A DNA stretch of 64,000 bases from Plectonema cf. radiosum LEGE 06105 (GCF_015207665.1 NZ_JADEWL010000004.1:62001-126000), one strand, 5' to 3'; shown: positions 44,457-54,956, counted from the first letter of the stretch. Program-made: numbers and translations. Notes: a model not told the origin generated them from the sequence alone.

Positions 44457-45341
44457 TTAAAGTTTTTGCAACAATTCCTGAGTTAATTGAGTAAAAGCTT
44501 TTGAACCACCTGATTGAGGACTATTTAACACGACAGGCATAAAACTATCAACTGCTTTAGCAACATTTACATCAACAGGTATTTGGGTTTCACAGATTTT
44601 TTCCGCGCCATAATCTTGATAAACACGGTTAATTACTTGTTTGTAATATCTCCCAGTTAACATATTACTGTTGGACATTGTAAACACAATTCCCAACATT
44701 TTGATATCTATCTTTGCCTCATTTTCGTGACTTTCTTTTAACTGAGCAATGCGTCTTTCTAATAACTGAATACCCACCACAGATAAAGGTTCTGGCTTTG
44801 CAGGAAGAACATAAAAATTACTCGTAGCTAAAGCACTGCGAGTTAATAGATTGTAACCGGGAGCGCAATCTAGTACAATAAAATCATAATCGGCACGTAC
44901 TGGTTCTAATATCTTACCCAGTAACATCCTTTCAAAACGATTCCAAATCGCTTCAAAGTTATTTTCACCTAGATTAACTGCTTGTTGATGCAGCATTTCC
45001 GATACTACAAATTCGTCGTAAAGGTCGATATCTCCCGGTAGTAAATCAAGTCCAGGAAGATTATGAAGTGAAGGTTGAATAATTTCTTGAATCGTCAATT
45101 TTACCCTATCTGATGATTTGACAATATCATCAATTAAAAATCTTAAAGTCCGCCTTTTTTTCCGCAGTTTAGCAAACTCTATCGGTGACATCAAACTGAG
45201 AGTCGCGCTGATTTGAGTATCTAAATCCAGCACCAACACCCGCTTACCGTGATTTTTCGCTAAACAAGTTGCTAAATTGACGGTAAGAGTGGTTTTTCCC
45301 ACACCACCCTTCATATTAGCCGTCGAAATTACATATCCCAT
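44457..45341 (-). CDS. ParA/MinD family ATPase
   Basis: The 294-residue protein has the deviant Walker A motif KGGVGKTT (11-18) with its signature lysine, Walker A' VLVLDLDTQISATLSLM, and Walker B YDFIVLDCAPGYNLLT. These define ParA-type partitioning ATPases, which form dynamic patterns on the nucleoid or membrane. No parB or parS-like repeat is nearby, so it is an orphan. It is divergent from the sigma factor gene with 439 bp between them. Confidence 0.88.
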   Translation of the reverse strand: MGYVISTANMKGGVGKTTLTVNLATCLAKNHGKRVLVLDLDTQISATLSLMSPIEFAKLRKKRRTLRFLIDDIVKSSDRVKLTIQEIIQPSLHNLPGLDLLPGDIDLYDEFVVSEMLHQQAVNLGENNFEAIWNRFERMLLGKILEPVRADYDFIVLDCAPGYNLLTRSALATSNFYVLPAKPEPLSVVGIQLLERRIAQLKESHENEAKIDIKMLGIVFTMSNSNMLTGRYYKQVINRVYQDYGAEKICETQIPVDVNVAKAVDSFMPVVLNSPQSGGSKAFTQLTQELLQKL

Positions 45342-45780
45342 ATTTTAAGTCCTCAGAAGAACGCTTTTCCAGATAGTTAACGTGAATAGCTCTATAAAAG
45401 TAAAAATTATAGCGACATTTAAGATTTTTGAATGTTTTCTTATTTAAAGCAGTCAGATTATACCAGTGAGTTGATTATTGATAAACCCACTTGGTTAAAG
45501 AAAATCTATTTAACCAAATCTTCCATTAGCGCGATCGCACTATAACCACTGGTGAATACAATCACGGCATTTCCTCAAAAGGAAGGAAAATTCACTCGTT
45601 TGAGTCTACCAAAGCAATTTGTAGATGTTGCGGAGAATCCCTAACTAGTAAACTTAGAGGTTGCGATAATTAACTTCTAAAATCCGAGCAATTACTTGCA
45701 GTCAAGTTTTGGCTAAACTTGTAATGCTTTATTCTTTAGATTAAATTCCCTATTATTCCCCTTATTGGCTGGTATTTTTT
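45342..45780. other. Divergent regulatory region between parA and the sigma factor
   Basis: One HIP1 site (around 45532). No gene or convincing consensus promoter seen. Confidence 0.4.
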
Positions 45781-46938
45781 ATGCAACCCAGAAATAATCT
45801 TGTGGAGATATTTTCCACTTTTTTACAATTTGATGCAGATCGCTTTCGTGGATGGGCGACTGATGCTAAACTGCGTCGGAGTATGATTAATTGTGCAAAG
45901 CAAATTCCCCAGGAAACCTCAGATAATTTTTGGGCGCTTTACTGGTACAAAGTATGGCATTCCCAGTCACAGCAAATTGCCAAAGAACATCTTTTAGCTT
46001 ATTTACAGGAGTGTTGTTACTGGAGTTCAGCAAAAGCAGCTAATACATTTGCGAGTATTCAGTATAATCTTTCCGACTGCTTCCAAATCGCGATCGCAAA
46101 GTTTGATAAAGTTCTCCAGGGGTACAATCCTGATTCTGGTTTTCGGCTGAAAAACTACGCTAGTGCGACTTTCGGGAGTGTTATCCGCGATACTTTACGT
46201 CAGCGTCACGAGGTTGATATTTGTTCAGTTTGGGGTTTGTTACGTAAAACCAGTCACAAGCGTTTGGTTGAATCTTTGCAGCAGTCTGGTTTAGCTGAAG
46301 ATACAATTGCAGCCTATGTAGTTACATGGAACAGTTTTAAAACTTTTTACGTACCAACGCAGGCTAGTAGCACTCGTCAACTTACCCGTCCAGATGAGAA
46401 AATTTGGTCAGCTATAACTCAAGCTTACAATAAACAAACCAATTCATCGGTAGATTCTCAAACCTTGGAAACTTGGTTATTGAATTGTGCTGCTTCGATT
46501 CGTAAATATCTTTATCCTAGCGTCACTTCTATCAATGCTCCTGCGGGTGGTGAAGAATCTTTTGAATGGATAGATAATCTTGCTAGTGGTGAAGAATCTT
46601 TATTAAATAAAATTATCGCAACGGAAGAAGAACAAGTAAAGGCTTCTACTGTATCTGAGATGAATGCCGTATTAGTAAATGAAATTACGCAATTAGACAA
46701 ACAATTGCAGCAAATTTTACAACTTTATTATGGACAAGGTTTGACACAACAACAAATTGCGAAACAATTAGAAATTAAACAATACACGGTTTCGCGACGA
46801 TTGAGTAAAGCCAAAGAAACATTACTGCGTTCCGTATTCCAATGGAGTCAAGAAAAACTGCATATTTCCTTAACATCCGACCTATTAAAAACTACCAGTA
46901 GCGTCATGGAGGAATGGCTGTACAGTTATTACACTTGA
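45781..46938 (+). CDS. Sigma-70 family RNA polymerase sigma factor
   Basis: 385 residues. A region-2-like block is centred on LQGYNPDSGFRLKNYASATF, GSVIRDTLRQRHEVDICSVW (about 120-160), and region 4 at the C-terminus is LDKQLQQILQLYYGQGLTQQ, QIAKQLEIKQYTVSRRLSKA (about 303-345), a helix-turn-helix for -35 recognition. An unusual N-terminal extension and a long linker separate the parts. It should direct polymerase to a special promoter set. The DUF1822 gene follows with 57 bp between; this pairing recurs in cyanobacteria. Confidence 0.82.
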   Translation: MQPRNNLVEIFSTFLQFDADRFRGWATDAKLRRSMINCAKQIPQETSDNFWALYWYKVWHSQSQQIAKEHLLAYLQECCYWSSAKAANTFASIQYNLSDCFQIAIAKFDKVLQGYNPDSGFRLKNYASATFGSVIRDTLRQRHEVDICSVWGLLRKTSHKRLVESLQQSGLAEDTIAAYVVTWNSFKTFYVPTQASSTRQLTRPDEKIWSAITQAYNKQTNSSVDSQTLETWLLNCAASIRKYLYPSVTSINAPAGGEESFEWIDNLASGEESLLNKIIATEEEQVKASTVSEMNAVLVNEITQLDKQLQQILQLYYGQGLTQQQIAKQLEIKQYTVSRRLSKAKETLLRSVFQWSQEKLHISLTSDLLKTTSSVMEEWLYSYYT

Positions 46939-46995
46939 CAGTTGTTTATTACCAATCTACAACCTATAACCTTTGACCTTATTAGGAGTATTAGG

Positions 46996-48165
46996 ATGAA
47001 TCATGTTTCGTTATTTACTTTCGCTTCCCCATCTGACTTGATTTTAGAAATACCATTAAACGCTCAAAATCAAGCTTGGGTTGAAAGTCAAAATTTTTCT
47101 AATTCGGCAAATTGCTATCAAGCATATATGAATAAACTTTGCCTTCTGGCTATCTTACCCTGGTTGGAGTCAGAATTCACTCAGCAGGCAAAGCTTGCGC
47201 CCAGTACCACTGCATTACCCAGCTTGTGGGAGCTGGTTAATGGATGTTCAATTACAATTACAGACGGGACTAAATTTGTATTGGTTCCCACTGAAGATAT
47301 TGATTTAAGTGAGTTAAGGGTTGCTCAAGAATGGATAGATATACCCAGTTGGGTGGGTGATTATTATTTGGGGGTACAAGTCCAACCGGATGAAGGTTTT
47401 GTCAGAGTTTGGGGTTATTGTACTCATGCTCAACTCAAAAATCATCTTAATTATGATGCTACTTGGCGGACTTATTCTTTAGATTCCACCGACGTTATTA
47501 CAGATTTAAGTCTATTAACTATAGCGCTACAGTTTTGTCCCCAAGAAACAACCCGCAGGGAGATTCCACCTTTAGCAAATTTAACTCCAGCCCAAGCGAA
47601 AAATTTAATTTCTCGTTTGGGAAATCCCCAAGTAATAACACCTCGTTTGGAAATCCCATTTTCTATGTGGGGAGCTTTAATCGAACATGGGGGTTGGCGA
47701 AGAAGTTTATATGAAAGAAGATTAGGATTACCGGAACAATGGTCTGTTATAGAATGGTTGCAAAATGGAGTTTCTCAAACAGCACAACAATTTGGTTGGG
47801 CAAGCTTTGATTTACAAACTGCTACGTCAGGTACTCGTAGTGTAGAGCAATCGGGGACAATCCTGGCTCGTGAATTAACTATTGCGGAACAACAATATAT
47901 TCTTTCAATTGTTCCTCAAAATGAAGCGGAAGCAATAATTTGGCGTTTTGAATTGCGTAACGCTGTGACAGGTAATTTTATTCCCGAAGGATTTAAATTG
48001 AGATTGCTTACTGAGGATTTAGAATCCTTCCCTAATCATGAAGATGTAGCAGTAACTGCTGTAGAACAACTTTTTGTAGAGTTGATGTTAGAGTCAGGGG
48101 AAGGGATAATTTGGGAAATCGAACCTATACCGGAAAATTGCAATCGCGAAGTTTTGCGGTTTTGA
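46996..48165 (+). CDS. DUF1822 family protein
   Basis: The ATG at 46996, with AGGAG upstream, gives 389 residues; an upstream TTG at 46942 would run through repeat sequence and is unlikely. The N-terminal part reads QNQAWVESQNFSNSANCYQA, then LPSLWELVNGCSITITDGTK and LRVAQEWIDIPSWVGDYYLG, the DUF1822 signature. The C-terminal part (SIVPQNEAEAIIWRFELRNA) is beta-rich. No catalytic motif is known. DUF1822 proteins are confined largely to cyanobacteria and often sit beside sigma-factor genes, so a regulatory link such as anti-sigma activity is a guess only. Confidence 0.8.
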   Translation: MNHVSLFTFASPSDLILEIPLNAQNQAWVESQNFSNSANCYQAYMNKLCLLAILPWLESEFTQQAKLAPSTTALPSLWELVNGCSITITDGTKFVLVPTEDIDLSELRVAQEWIDIPSWVGDYYLGVQVQPDEGFVRVWGYCTHAQLKNHLNYDATWRTYSLDSTDVITDLSLLTIALQFCPQETTRREIPPLANLTPAQAKNLISRLGNPQVITPRLEIPFSMWGALIEHGGWRRSLYERRLGLPEQWSVIEWLQNGVSQTAQQFGWASFDLQTATSGTRSVEQSGTILARELTIAEQQYILSIVPQNEAEAIIWRFELRNAVTGNFIPEGFKLRLLTEDLESFPNHEDVAVTAVEQLFVELMLESGEGIIWEIEPIPENCNREVLRF

Positions 48166-48216
48166 GTATTTAGGAGGTATTCGGAGGCTTGATTTTCGGT
48201 TTTAAACGCAAAGTTT

Positions 48217-49257
48217 TTAATTGCGAATTCGTTCTTGTCGAAAACCAGAATCACCACCCGTAGTAAACCAATATTCCCAAGTTCCTCCAGAAGCCGCTAA
48301 CCAGTTATTAAGGTCAAATGAACCACTTCCTTCGGGTGTTCCTTGAATTTTATAGGCTTTAACAGCTCGTCCATTATTATCCCAAATTAACGGCAATCCG
48401 GGTTTGATTTGTTCTGGTGCTGTACCATTACTTTGTAGAAAATAAGCATCATGTCCCCGATCCGAACCATTACCAAAAACTTGAGCAATTCCGTCTTCAT
48501 CAATTGCGACAAAAGCACCTTCTTCCAAACCAATAGCATAAATGGGATGATTTTCAGCTACCATAATTCGAGCCATTAATCCGAAAATTCTCCCGTATCT
48601 TGTCTCAGGATGATTGTCATTACATCTGTCTAAGTGAGTGTCAGTAATCGTATATTTCAGATGAGGAACCTGGAGAAAATTACTGTGATAAATATCCTGA
48701 GTATTATCATGAAAAGGGTCATTTAAAATTTCTGAACTCAACAACCCTTGTTTAGAAGGAGCATAATAATACTCTCCTAAAATTGCCATGCCGGCACTAG
48801 TTCCACCTACGGGAACTTTTTTATGATTAATTAAATAATTAATTGCATCTTCTGTAGCAGTTCCTTCCCAGCAATCTTCGTATTTATTTTGATCTCCACC
48901 AGCAAAATATAAAGCATCTGCATTTTTGATGTATTGCACCACCTCTGGATTATTAGCTGCTTCGCGACTATCAATAGAAAGTTCCGCAGCCGAATTAATT
49001 AAATCACTATAATTATCTGTAATCCACTGTGCTTGTCTGCCCACACCACCGCAGCGCAATACTAAATAATCTCCGTAATTAGCTTGTTTTAGAAACCATT
49101 TAGTCGCTGCATCTTCTCCTACAGTTCCTCCTTCTGCACCACCAATCAAAAGAATCGCAGGTTTTGGAGCAGAACCCTTAACCTTTCCATACTCTAAATA
49201 ATATTCAAAGTTGTTGCTATCATCAGCTTGTCTGTAATCGGGGAGTTTGATTGCCAT
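48217..49257 (-). CDS. Cyanophycinase-like peptidase (family S51)
   Basis: The 346-residue protein shows the S51 pattern: AILLIGGAEGG, YFAGGDQNKYEDCW (119-130) and the nucleophile elbow VGGTSAGMAIL with Ser154, plus HLDRCNDNHPETRYGRI. Cyanophycinases cleave the Asp-Arg storage polymer cyanophycin to dipeptides. This protein differs from the classic CphB in its front (LPDYRQADDSNNFEYYLE) and so may have another peptide substrate. It is cytosolic, with no signal. The upstream 49258-49612 stretch holds only repeats. Confidence 0.8.
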   Translation of the reverse strand: MAIKLPDYRQADDSNNFEYYLEYGKVKGSAPKPAILLIGGAEGGTVGEDAATKWFLKQANYGDYLVLRCGGVGRQAQWITDNYSDLINSAAELSIDSREAANNPEVVQYIKNADALYFAGGDQNKYEDCWEGTATEDAINYLINHKKVPVGGTSAGMAILGEYYYAPSKQGLLSSEILNDPFHDNTQDIYHSNFLQVPHLKYTITDTHLDRCNDNHPETRYGRIFGLMARIMVAENHPIYAIGLEEGAFVAIDEDGIAQVFGNGSDRGHDAYFLQSNGTAPEQIKPGLPLIWDNNGRAVKAYKIQGTPEGSGSFDLNNWLAASGGTWEYWFTTGGDSGFRQERIRN

Positions 49258-49612
49258 AAATCAATTACTTTTAACTTATTATTTTGCAAATCATCATTAT
49301 AGTTGGTGGTGATTAAAATAGATATATTTATATAAGTCAAGTTATAAAAAATTCTTAAGTAATTAGGACTTAGCAAATATGTTTTAAACGCAAAGGTACG
49401 CGGAGGTATACGCAAAGGTACGCAAAGTTTTTATATTTTGAGTAATTTGGAGATGAGGCTTATTGTGATGTTATATTCGTACCCATATCTCTCATAACCT
49501 CTGATCTCAGCGTCCTCAGCGCGACAGTTGCTACAACGGGGGGAACCCCCGCAACGCACTGTCTTGTCTCTGCGGTTATTTAATCCATAATCTTCCCCCA
49601 CAAAACCAGCAT
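49258..49612. repeat. Repeat-rich intergenic stretch
   Basis: ACGCAAAGGTACGCGGAGGT with near-copies (49388-49430), then CTCAGCGTCCTCAGCGCGAC and a hairpin around GGGGGGAACCCCC (49539-49551) ending in CTCTGCGGTT. Similar GCAAAGG/CTCTGCG tracts occur at 50930-51067. No gene. Confidence 0.55.
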
Positions 49613-50773
49613 TTAACCCAACTGTAACCAACACATATACATTGCTCTAGGAACATGAAAACAACCCTTCCATTTGCCACCTTTTAAATTCAATAACACT
49701 TCACCACGACGATTTAAATAACCAAACCACTCCCCATACTGGGTATCCGCGAAATGTGTCCAAGTATAATTGTGCATTTTTTGATACCACTGCCAGCATT
49801 CCTTCCTTCCCGTTAAACGATAACCCATCGCTAAGGCAACCAAAGATTCTAAATGCACCCACCACAACTTTTGATCCCATTCAAGTTGCTGTGGTGGATG
49901 TCCAGAAGCATCCATAAAGTAATACAAACCACCGTATTTTTTATCCCAAGCAAAATCAAGAATATTCAAGGTGACATCAACCGCTTGATTAATTAATTGC
50001 TTATCCCCACGACGCTGAGCGATATCCATCATAAACCACATGGCTTCTATACCGTGACCGGGATTAATTAACCTGCCTTCAAAACAATCAATGTGGTTCG
50101 CATCGGGAGCCACATTTTCAAACATTAATCCTCGTTCCTTGTCGAGGAAATCACCCATAACTTCTGTAACAGTTTGATCTAAAACTTGTTCTAAAGTATC
50201 GTTTTCTAACAACCAAGCCATTTCTAAAGACAAATTAGCTAAAATCATCGGTACTGCTAAAGATTTCATCGGACGAGTACCGGGATAAGTTTTATTATAT
50301 TTACCTTTGGGATTGGACTGACGACGTAGAACGTTATTATAAGCTTGTAATGCGATATCTTTCGCCGATTCTTCCCCAGAAGCAAGAGCATATTGACTAA
50401 AAGCCATCGCCGCGAAACAATCGGAAAATATATTGTAAGGTTGGATTAATGGTTGACCTTCGCGGGTTAAAGAAAAATACCAATTACCGTCATCATCTCT
50501 CCCGTTTGCAGCGAGGAAATTGGCACCGTTTGCAGCGATTCTCAACCAATCTTCCCGTTTCTCCAAGTGATTATACAGCATAGAAAACAGCCACACCTGA
50601 CGATTTTGCAGCCAAATAAACTTGTCGGTATCGTAGACTTTACCAGTTCTATCTAAACAAGTGAAATAACCACCTTTTTCCCAATCTACCGAATGGTTTT
50701 CCCAAAATGGTAGAACATCCTTGAGCAGAGTATCTTTGTACAGTTGAGCTAGTTGTTGAGAATTGTACTCCAT
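49613..50773 (-). CDS. N-acylglucosamine 2-epimerase (AGE) family epimerase/isomerase
   Basis: The ATG at 50773 with AGGTGG upstream gives 386 residues; the longer frame to 50836 lacks a good ribosome site. Signatures of the (alpha/alpha)6-barrel AGE fold are [56 protein letters not shown] and the terminal [19 protein letters not shown] with likely catalytic histidines. It interconverts N-acetylglucosamine and N-acetylmannosamine or a related sugar pair; a homologue from Anabaena is a studied AGE. Soluble and complete. Confidence 0.9.
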   Translation of the reverse strand: MEYNSQQLAQLYKDTLLKDVLPFWENHSVDWEKGGYFTCLDRTGKVYDTDKFIWLQNRQVWLFSMLYNHLEKREDWLRIAANGANFLAANGRDDDGNWYFSLTREGQPLIQPYNIFSDCFAAMAFSQYALASGEESAKDIALQAYNNVLRRQSNPKGKYNKTYPGTRPMKSLAVPMILANLSLEMAWLLENDTLEQVLDQTVTEVMGDFLDKERGLMFENVAPDANHIDCFEGRLINPGHGIEAMWFMMDIAQRRGDKQLINQAVDVTLNILDFAWDKKYGGLYYFMDASGHPPQQLEWDQKLWWVHLESLVALAMGYRLTGRKECWQWYQKMHNYTWTHFADTQYGEWFGYLNRRGEVLLNLKGGKWKGCFHVPRAMYMCWLQLG

Positions 50774-50929
50774 TAATTCCACCTGTGATTCAAAATCGAT
50801 GGAGTTAATTATCGCTTTGCTGGGAATGAGAAACAAGTATAACCATTTTGGATTTGAAATTTTAGATTTTGGATTGAAAAAAGGGTCTTGTATAATTGTG
50901 GCATACTCTTTTCTCAGTGTATAATGACG

Positions 50930-51067
50930 AATCTCTCTTTAATCTCTTTCCTCTGCGTTCTCTGCGTCTCTGCGGTTTTTTTTTCATCATCATAAACTGG
51001 GAAGCGAATAATCAATTCATTTAAACGCAGAGGAAAGCAAAGGTAAGCGCAAAGGCTCGCAGAGTTT
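50930..51067. repeat. CTCTGCG-type dispersed repeats
   Basis: TCTCTTTCCTCTGCGTTCTC then TGCGTCTCTGCGG and a T-run (50938-50990), and a second tract with ACGCAGAGGAAAGCAAAGGT (51027-51067). The first is the intergenic relative of the in-frame repeat at 1459-1510. Confidence 0.6.
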
Positions 51068-51070
51068 TAA

Positions 51071-51631
51071 TTATCTGAGATTGGTTTTACCAAATATATC
51101 AATTTCATGTTCGGAAGCGTTTTCAATGTCGTTTACATAACCGCATTTTGCATCGGGAAAAGCATCGCAATAAGTGACATAGGGTTTTATATCTAATACA
51201 GGAGTTTGGTCTAGTAAGTCAATTCCTTCTACATATAAAATCAATCCTTCTATTTTAATTAGTTTTGGTGCGCTAATTCCGATGGGATTCGGACGATGGG
51301 GAGCGCGAGTTGCCAGAGTCCCTCGACGAATGCGCGGACCGCGTGGAATAATTACGGTGGGATTCCAGTGTTTATTTAGATGCAACCATGAAATTACCCA
51401 AATCCGCTCGAAACCTTCCATGTCTTTGAGTGCTTCTTCGGGTATGGTGTTGAACAGTTCAATTTTTGCGATCGCGGGTTGGTAGGTTGATGGTGCGGAT
51501 TGAAGTTGCGATTGTCGCGGGGTTCCGTGTCTTTCTTTGTAAGGAGAATGCACCACACCAATGGGTTGTAATGTAATGTCGGCAGGAAAGGCAACAGTTT
51601 GAATGTAGTCTTTTGGGGGAAATTTAGGCAT
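51071..51631 (-). CDS. trmO: tRNA (N6-threonylcarbamoyladenosine(37)-N6)-methyltransferase TrmO
   Basis: The ATG at 51631 gives 186 residues (a GTG at 51637 is possible). LQPIGVVHSPYKERHGTPRQ opens the family domain and the signature LATRAPHRPNPIGISAPKLI is present, followed by GIDLLDQTPVLDIKPYV. TrmO uses S-adenosylmethionine to methylate t6A37 in threonine tRNAs, improving decoding. It stands alone on the minus strand. Confidence 0.93.
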   Translation of the reverse strand: MPKFPPKDYIQTVAFPADITLQPIGVVHSPYKERHGTPRQSQLQSAPSTYQPAIAKIELFNTIPEEALKDMEGFERIWVISWLHLNKHWNPTVIIPRGPRIRRGTLATRAPHRPNPIGISAPKLIKIEGLILYVEGIDLLDQTPVLDIKPYVTYCDAFPDAKCGYVNDIENASEHEIDIFGKTNLR

Positions 51632-51817
51632 ACTCACACCTGTTAACTTTACTCCGAATTTTTATATTACATAATTTTGTATAACTACAATAGAGTTATT
51701 GTAATTTTAATTTATAAAATAAGAAATTTTACGTATTTTTACGTATATAAACACTGCTGAACATTAAGTAAAATTAAGTTATAAGAATAACTTGTATTTA
51801 AAATTTACACAGTATAA

Positions 51818-52774
51818 ATGAGTATATTAAAGCCAGCAATTATAACTTGTTTGTGTTTGCTGTTATCCACTACAACCAAAACAGAAGCAGCTTCTGAAAA
51901 TAATTCTATTTACCAAAACGCTAAAATACAATTACCTCCAGACTTTTACGCACTTTACCGCATTGTCGATCGAATAGCGCGTGCAAATGAATACGATACT
52001 CATCCTTGGCAAATTGTGAAAGTCGCCAAATATGATAGTCAAGCATTCAGCCAAAATGTCAATTTGATACCTATTTCTCATGGTGTATTAGAAAAATTAG
52101 GCGGCGACGCTTCAGCCTTGGCTTGTATAATTAGTCACGAAATGGCTCATCATCAGCAAGGTCATCAAGTTGTTAGGAATGTCGAAAAAATAGAATTAAT
52201 TGCTCAGATTCGAGAAGATGCGGAAAAACAAGTTTTAGGTGGAGAGCGAAAAATGTCTCCAGTTTCAGCAGTAGGTGATTTTGTTGTCAGACGTGTGGTT
52301 GGAGGTGCGATTGGTACTGTTGTTGGTGGTGTTTTAAATAATCGAAGCAACAGAAGATTTAGACAAGCGCAACAACGAATTAATACAATTGTAGAGAAAA
52401 AGACGGCAGAATTAGAAAAAAATATCCAAAAACAAAGTAGAGAAGATGAATTTGTTGCCGATAAATTTGCTTATCTGGCTTCTGTAAAAGCAGGTTTTGA
52501 GCGGGAAGGATGTTTACGTGCAATGTTAGTACTTAATCGCATTCCGGGAATTGAATTTGAGCAAAATTATCCCACTATCGAAGAACGAATTGCAGCAATA
52601 AAAGCGATAATGACAGAGTTGGAAACTGAAAGTTTAGTCGAGTCAGGACAAGAAAAGTTATTTAAAACTCAACCTTTAACTTACAATTTGTCTCCTAACC
52701 AAACATCCTTACGTGTAAATTCTCGTCATGGTGCTTCAATGGGAGATGATATTGATAGAATGTTTGGTAATTGA
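51818..52774 (+). CDS. M48 family zinc metalloprotease, exported
   Basis: 318 residues with a signal peptide (about 1-24, ending TKTEA) or membrane anchor. The zinc motif HEMAHH (107-112) and the downstream ligand glutamate in REDEFVADKFAYLASVKAGF are intact. A hydrophobic Val/Gly stretch (VVRRVVGGAIGTVVGGVL) lies between them. M48 proteins of this BepA/HtpX-like group handle damaged envelope proteins. The start is the ATG at 51818, with no strong ribosome site. Confidence 0.88.
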   Translation: MSILKPAIITCLCLLLSTTTKTEAASENNSIYQNAKIQLPPDFYALYRIVDRIARANEYDTHPWQIVKVAKYDSQAFSQNVNLIPISHGVLEKLGGDASALACIISHEMAHHQQGHQVVRNVEKIELIAQIREDAEKQVLGGERKMSPVSAVGDFVVRRVVGGAIGTVVGGVLNNRSNRRFRQAQQRINTIVEKKTAELEKNIQKQSREDEFVADKFAYLASVKAGFEREGCLRAMLVLNRIPGIEFEQNYPTIEERIAAIKAIMTELETESLVESGQEKLFKTQPLTYNLSPNQTSLRVNSRHGASMGDDIDRMFGN

Positions 52775-52975
52775 TAAAAATATAGAAGTTGCCAAGCCAA
52801 ATGAAACCGGGTTTCTAGACATCAAGATATAAGTTAAGAGAATAGTTTTTTCTCCTAAACAGAGTACCTGTAGCGTTTTTTTATCGGGAATCTTCTAACA
52901 GGATAACAATAGTCAAAAATAGGGAATTTCAATCAGGAACTCTTGCGGTGATGTATCACTATTTATAGAAATAGA

Positions 52976-53509
52976 TTATACATAAAACAAAAAACTATCT
53001 CGCAGATGAAAATCTGCTTCTTTTCCACAATGGGTTAATGCCCAATAACTCATATCTCTGTTTTTCTCTTTAATAACAGCGGTAATAGAAACGTCAAAAT
53101 TTCTGTCTATAGAAGTCAAACAATGCATATTGAATTCTAAACTAATAAATAAAGCATTAGAATCGCGCAGAACATTAAAGGGAAGTGAATCAACTCTATG
53201 TTCTAATTCCATTACTTCTCGATATCTTTCAAAGCGATAAACATTCCAATCTCCACTGGGAGAAAAATTAAATTCCCAATAGTGAGTAGAATTATATTTT
53301 CCCAGAAAAAACTCGAAACAAGTTGTTTCCCAAAGTCCATCTTTACGAGTTGGAATATCTACGACGGGAGGAATTTCTATTTGCTCTAAATCGCCTTTGA
53401 GTGCGTAATTAACAGTTAATGTATGATTTAGCCGAATAATTTCACCAGTAATCTGTAAATCAGTTTTTGTTGGCTCAAATGGTTGTAAGGAAAATGCATG
53501 ATTTCTCAT
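52976..53509 (-). CDS. DOMON-like domain protein
   Basis: The ATG at 53509 (MRNHAFSLQPFEP) gives 177 residues and is preferred over the longer frame to 53551. The protein is an all-beta domain with IEIPPVVDIPTRKDGLWETT, CFEFFLGKYNSTHYWEFNFS, PSGDWNVYRFERYREVM and YWALTHCGKEADFHLRDSF, the pattern of cyanobacterial DOMON-like proteins. DOMON domains bind heme or sugars. The gene lies 84 bp downstream of the phosphotransferase-like gene on the same strand, and a carbohydrate role for the pair is plausible. Confidence 0.8.
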   Translation of the reverse strand: MRNHAFSLQPFEPTKTDLQITGEIIRLNHTLTVNYALKGDLEQIEIPPVVDIPTRKDGLWETTCFEFFLGKYNSTHYWEFNFSPSGDWNVYRFERYREVMELEHRVDSLPFNVLRDSNALFISLEFNMHCLTSIDRNFDVSITAVIKEKNRDMSYWALTHCGKEADFHLRDSFLFYV

Positions 53510-53593
53510 AGAATTCGCTAAATAATGGTCAATTGAAATCAGACGTAGCAAGATACCCCGTCTCTAGATTATTTATACAGCTATTTCTGAAAA

Positions 53594-54733
53594 CTAATTA
53601 TCAAAACTTGAAATAATTTCCATAATTACATTTTCTTGCATTTCAATACTTTCAGTTAACTTGAACTGTACTAAAGCCCTAGCAAGATTGTGTTCTGGGT
53701 ATTTTACTTTAAAATAAACGTTACCTGCTAAGTAATCTGTAAAAAACCGCAGCCCTAATTCAAATGCAATTAAACGAATCCCATCGTATATATATGCATA
53801 ATCACTCTTTGTGAGAAAATCTTTCGCTACTGAAAGATAACCGCTCAAAAGTGACTTACAAATATCAGTATCGAAACTTACTACTTCCCAATGTTCTGTT
53901 TCTTCTCCCAAAGAATTGCAACCGCAGCGCAAACAATCACCAATATCGTAATGTACTAATCCAGGTTTAACGGTATCCAAGTCAATAATACTGATAGCTT
54001 GTCCAGTAATAGTATCAATCATGACATTGTTTACCTTGGGGTCGCCGTGGATGGGACGTAAGTGGAGATGTCCTTGCGATCGCGCATTTTCCAAAACGTC
54101 AGCTAAAGTCTTACGACAATCAATAAATTGCCAACAGTATTCAACTTCCAAGAATTTATTCGACTTATTATATTTATATAAGTTCTCTACATTTTCGTAT
54201 TGTTTTAAATAATTGGGTGTAATATGAAAACCCGGTAGAGTATCAGCTAATTTTTCTACTGGTAAATCGCCGATTAAATTATGAAACATTCCCAGAGCGT
54301 AACCGATTTCATTTGCGTGTTTATTATCTTTGATAATATCAAATGTTTCCGCATTCTCAATAAAACCAATTGCCCGCCAAAATGAGTTTTCAGCATCAAT
54401 AAAATGGTCTTGGCTATTTTGAGTTAATAATACTTTTGGGACTTCCCAACGACGTTTTGAACTCAGGGGAGAATCTTGTAAACGTTGACGTACATGATTG
54501 GTAAAAGTACTTATATTCTGCATTACCAATTCGGGTTGACGAAACACATTTTGATTAATGCGTTGTAAGATAAAATGCTTTTCTTCTAAAGAATCTAAGG
54601 TAACAAGAAAAGTACCGTTAATGTTACCATGCCCAAATTCTTCAACTTTGATAACATTGCCTTGTGTTTGAAATTTATTGGCAACTTCAACTAAATTATT
54701 CAAGTTTGTTTCTGTATTCAGAGGTGCGTTCAA
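53594..54733 (-). CDS. Phosphotransferase (N-acetylhexosamine kinase-like)
   Basis: The 379-residue protein has the APH fold: GHGNINGTFLVTLDSLEEKH with the N-lobe and FILQRIN lysine region, catalytic LRPIHGDPKVNNVMID (HGDxxxxN), and ISIIDLDTVKPGLVHYDIGD with the metal aspartate. This loop form is shared with N-acetylhexosamine 1-kinases (NahK) and related sugar kinases rather than resistance enzymes. Cytosolic. The likely reaction is ATP-dependent phosphorylation of a sugar, but the substrate cannot be fixed. Confidence 0.82.
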   Translation of the reverse strand: MNAPLNTETNLNNLVEVANKFQTQGNVIKVEEFGHGNINGTFLVTLDSLEEKHFILQRINQNVFRQPELVMQNISTFTNHVRQRLQDSPLSSKRRWEVPKVLLTQNSQDHFIDAENSFWRAIGFIENAETFDIIKDNKHANEIGYALGMFHNLIGDLPVEKLADTLPGFHITPNYLKQYENVENLYKYNKSNKFLEVEYCWQFIDCRKTLADVLENARSQGHLHLRPIHGDPKVNNVMIDTITGQAISIIDLDTVKPGLVHYDIGDCLRCGCNSLGEETEHWEVVSFDTDICKSLLSGYLSVAKDFLTKSDYAYIYDGIRLIAFELGLRFFTDYLAGNVYFKVKYPEHNLARALVQFKLTESIEMQENVIMEIISSFDN

Positions 54734-54956
54734 AATAATTACCTAAGTTACCTAATGTTTAATTTATAATCGGTGTTGACTTTTTTGATAAATAATATAA
54801 TATATGCCGTTGATTAACCAAGCCAATATCAGTATGCAACATTCTTAAATCAATTGCGATGGGTTCAAGCCCTTACTCAAATCCCATGTAGTTTAAAATC
54901 GTGGTTCGGTAAACCCGATCAATTTTAATTAACTAATTTTTAAGCATTATTTAATT

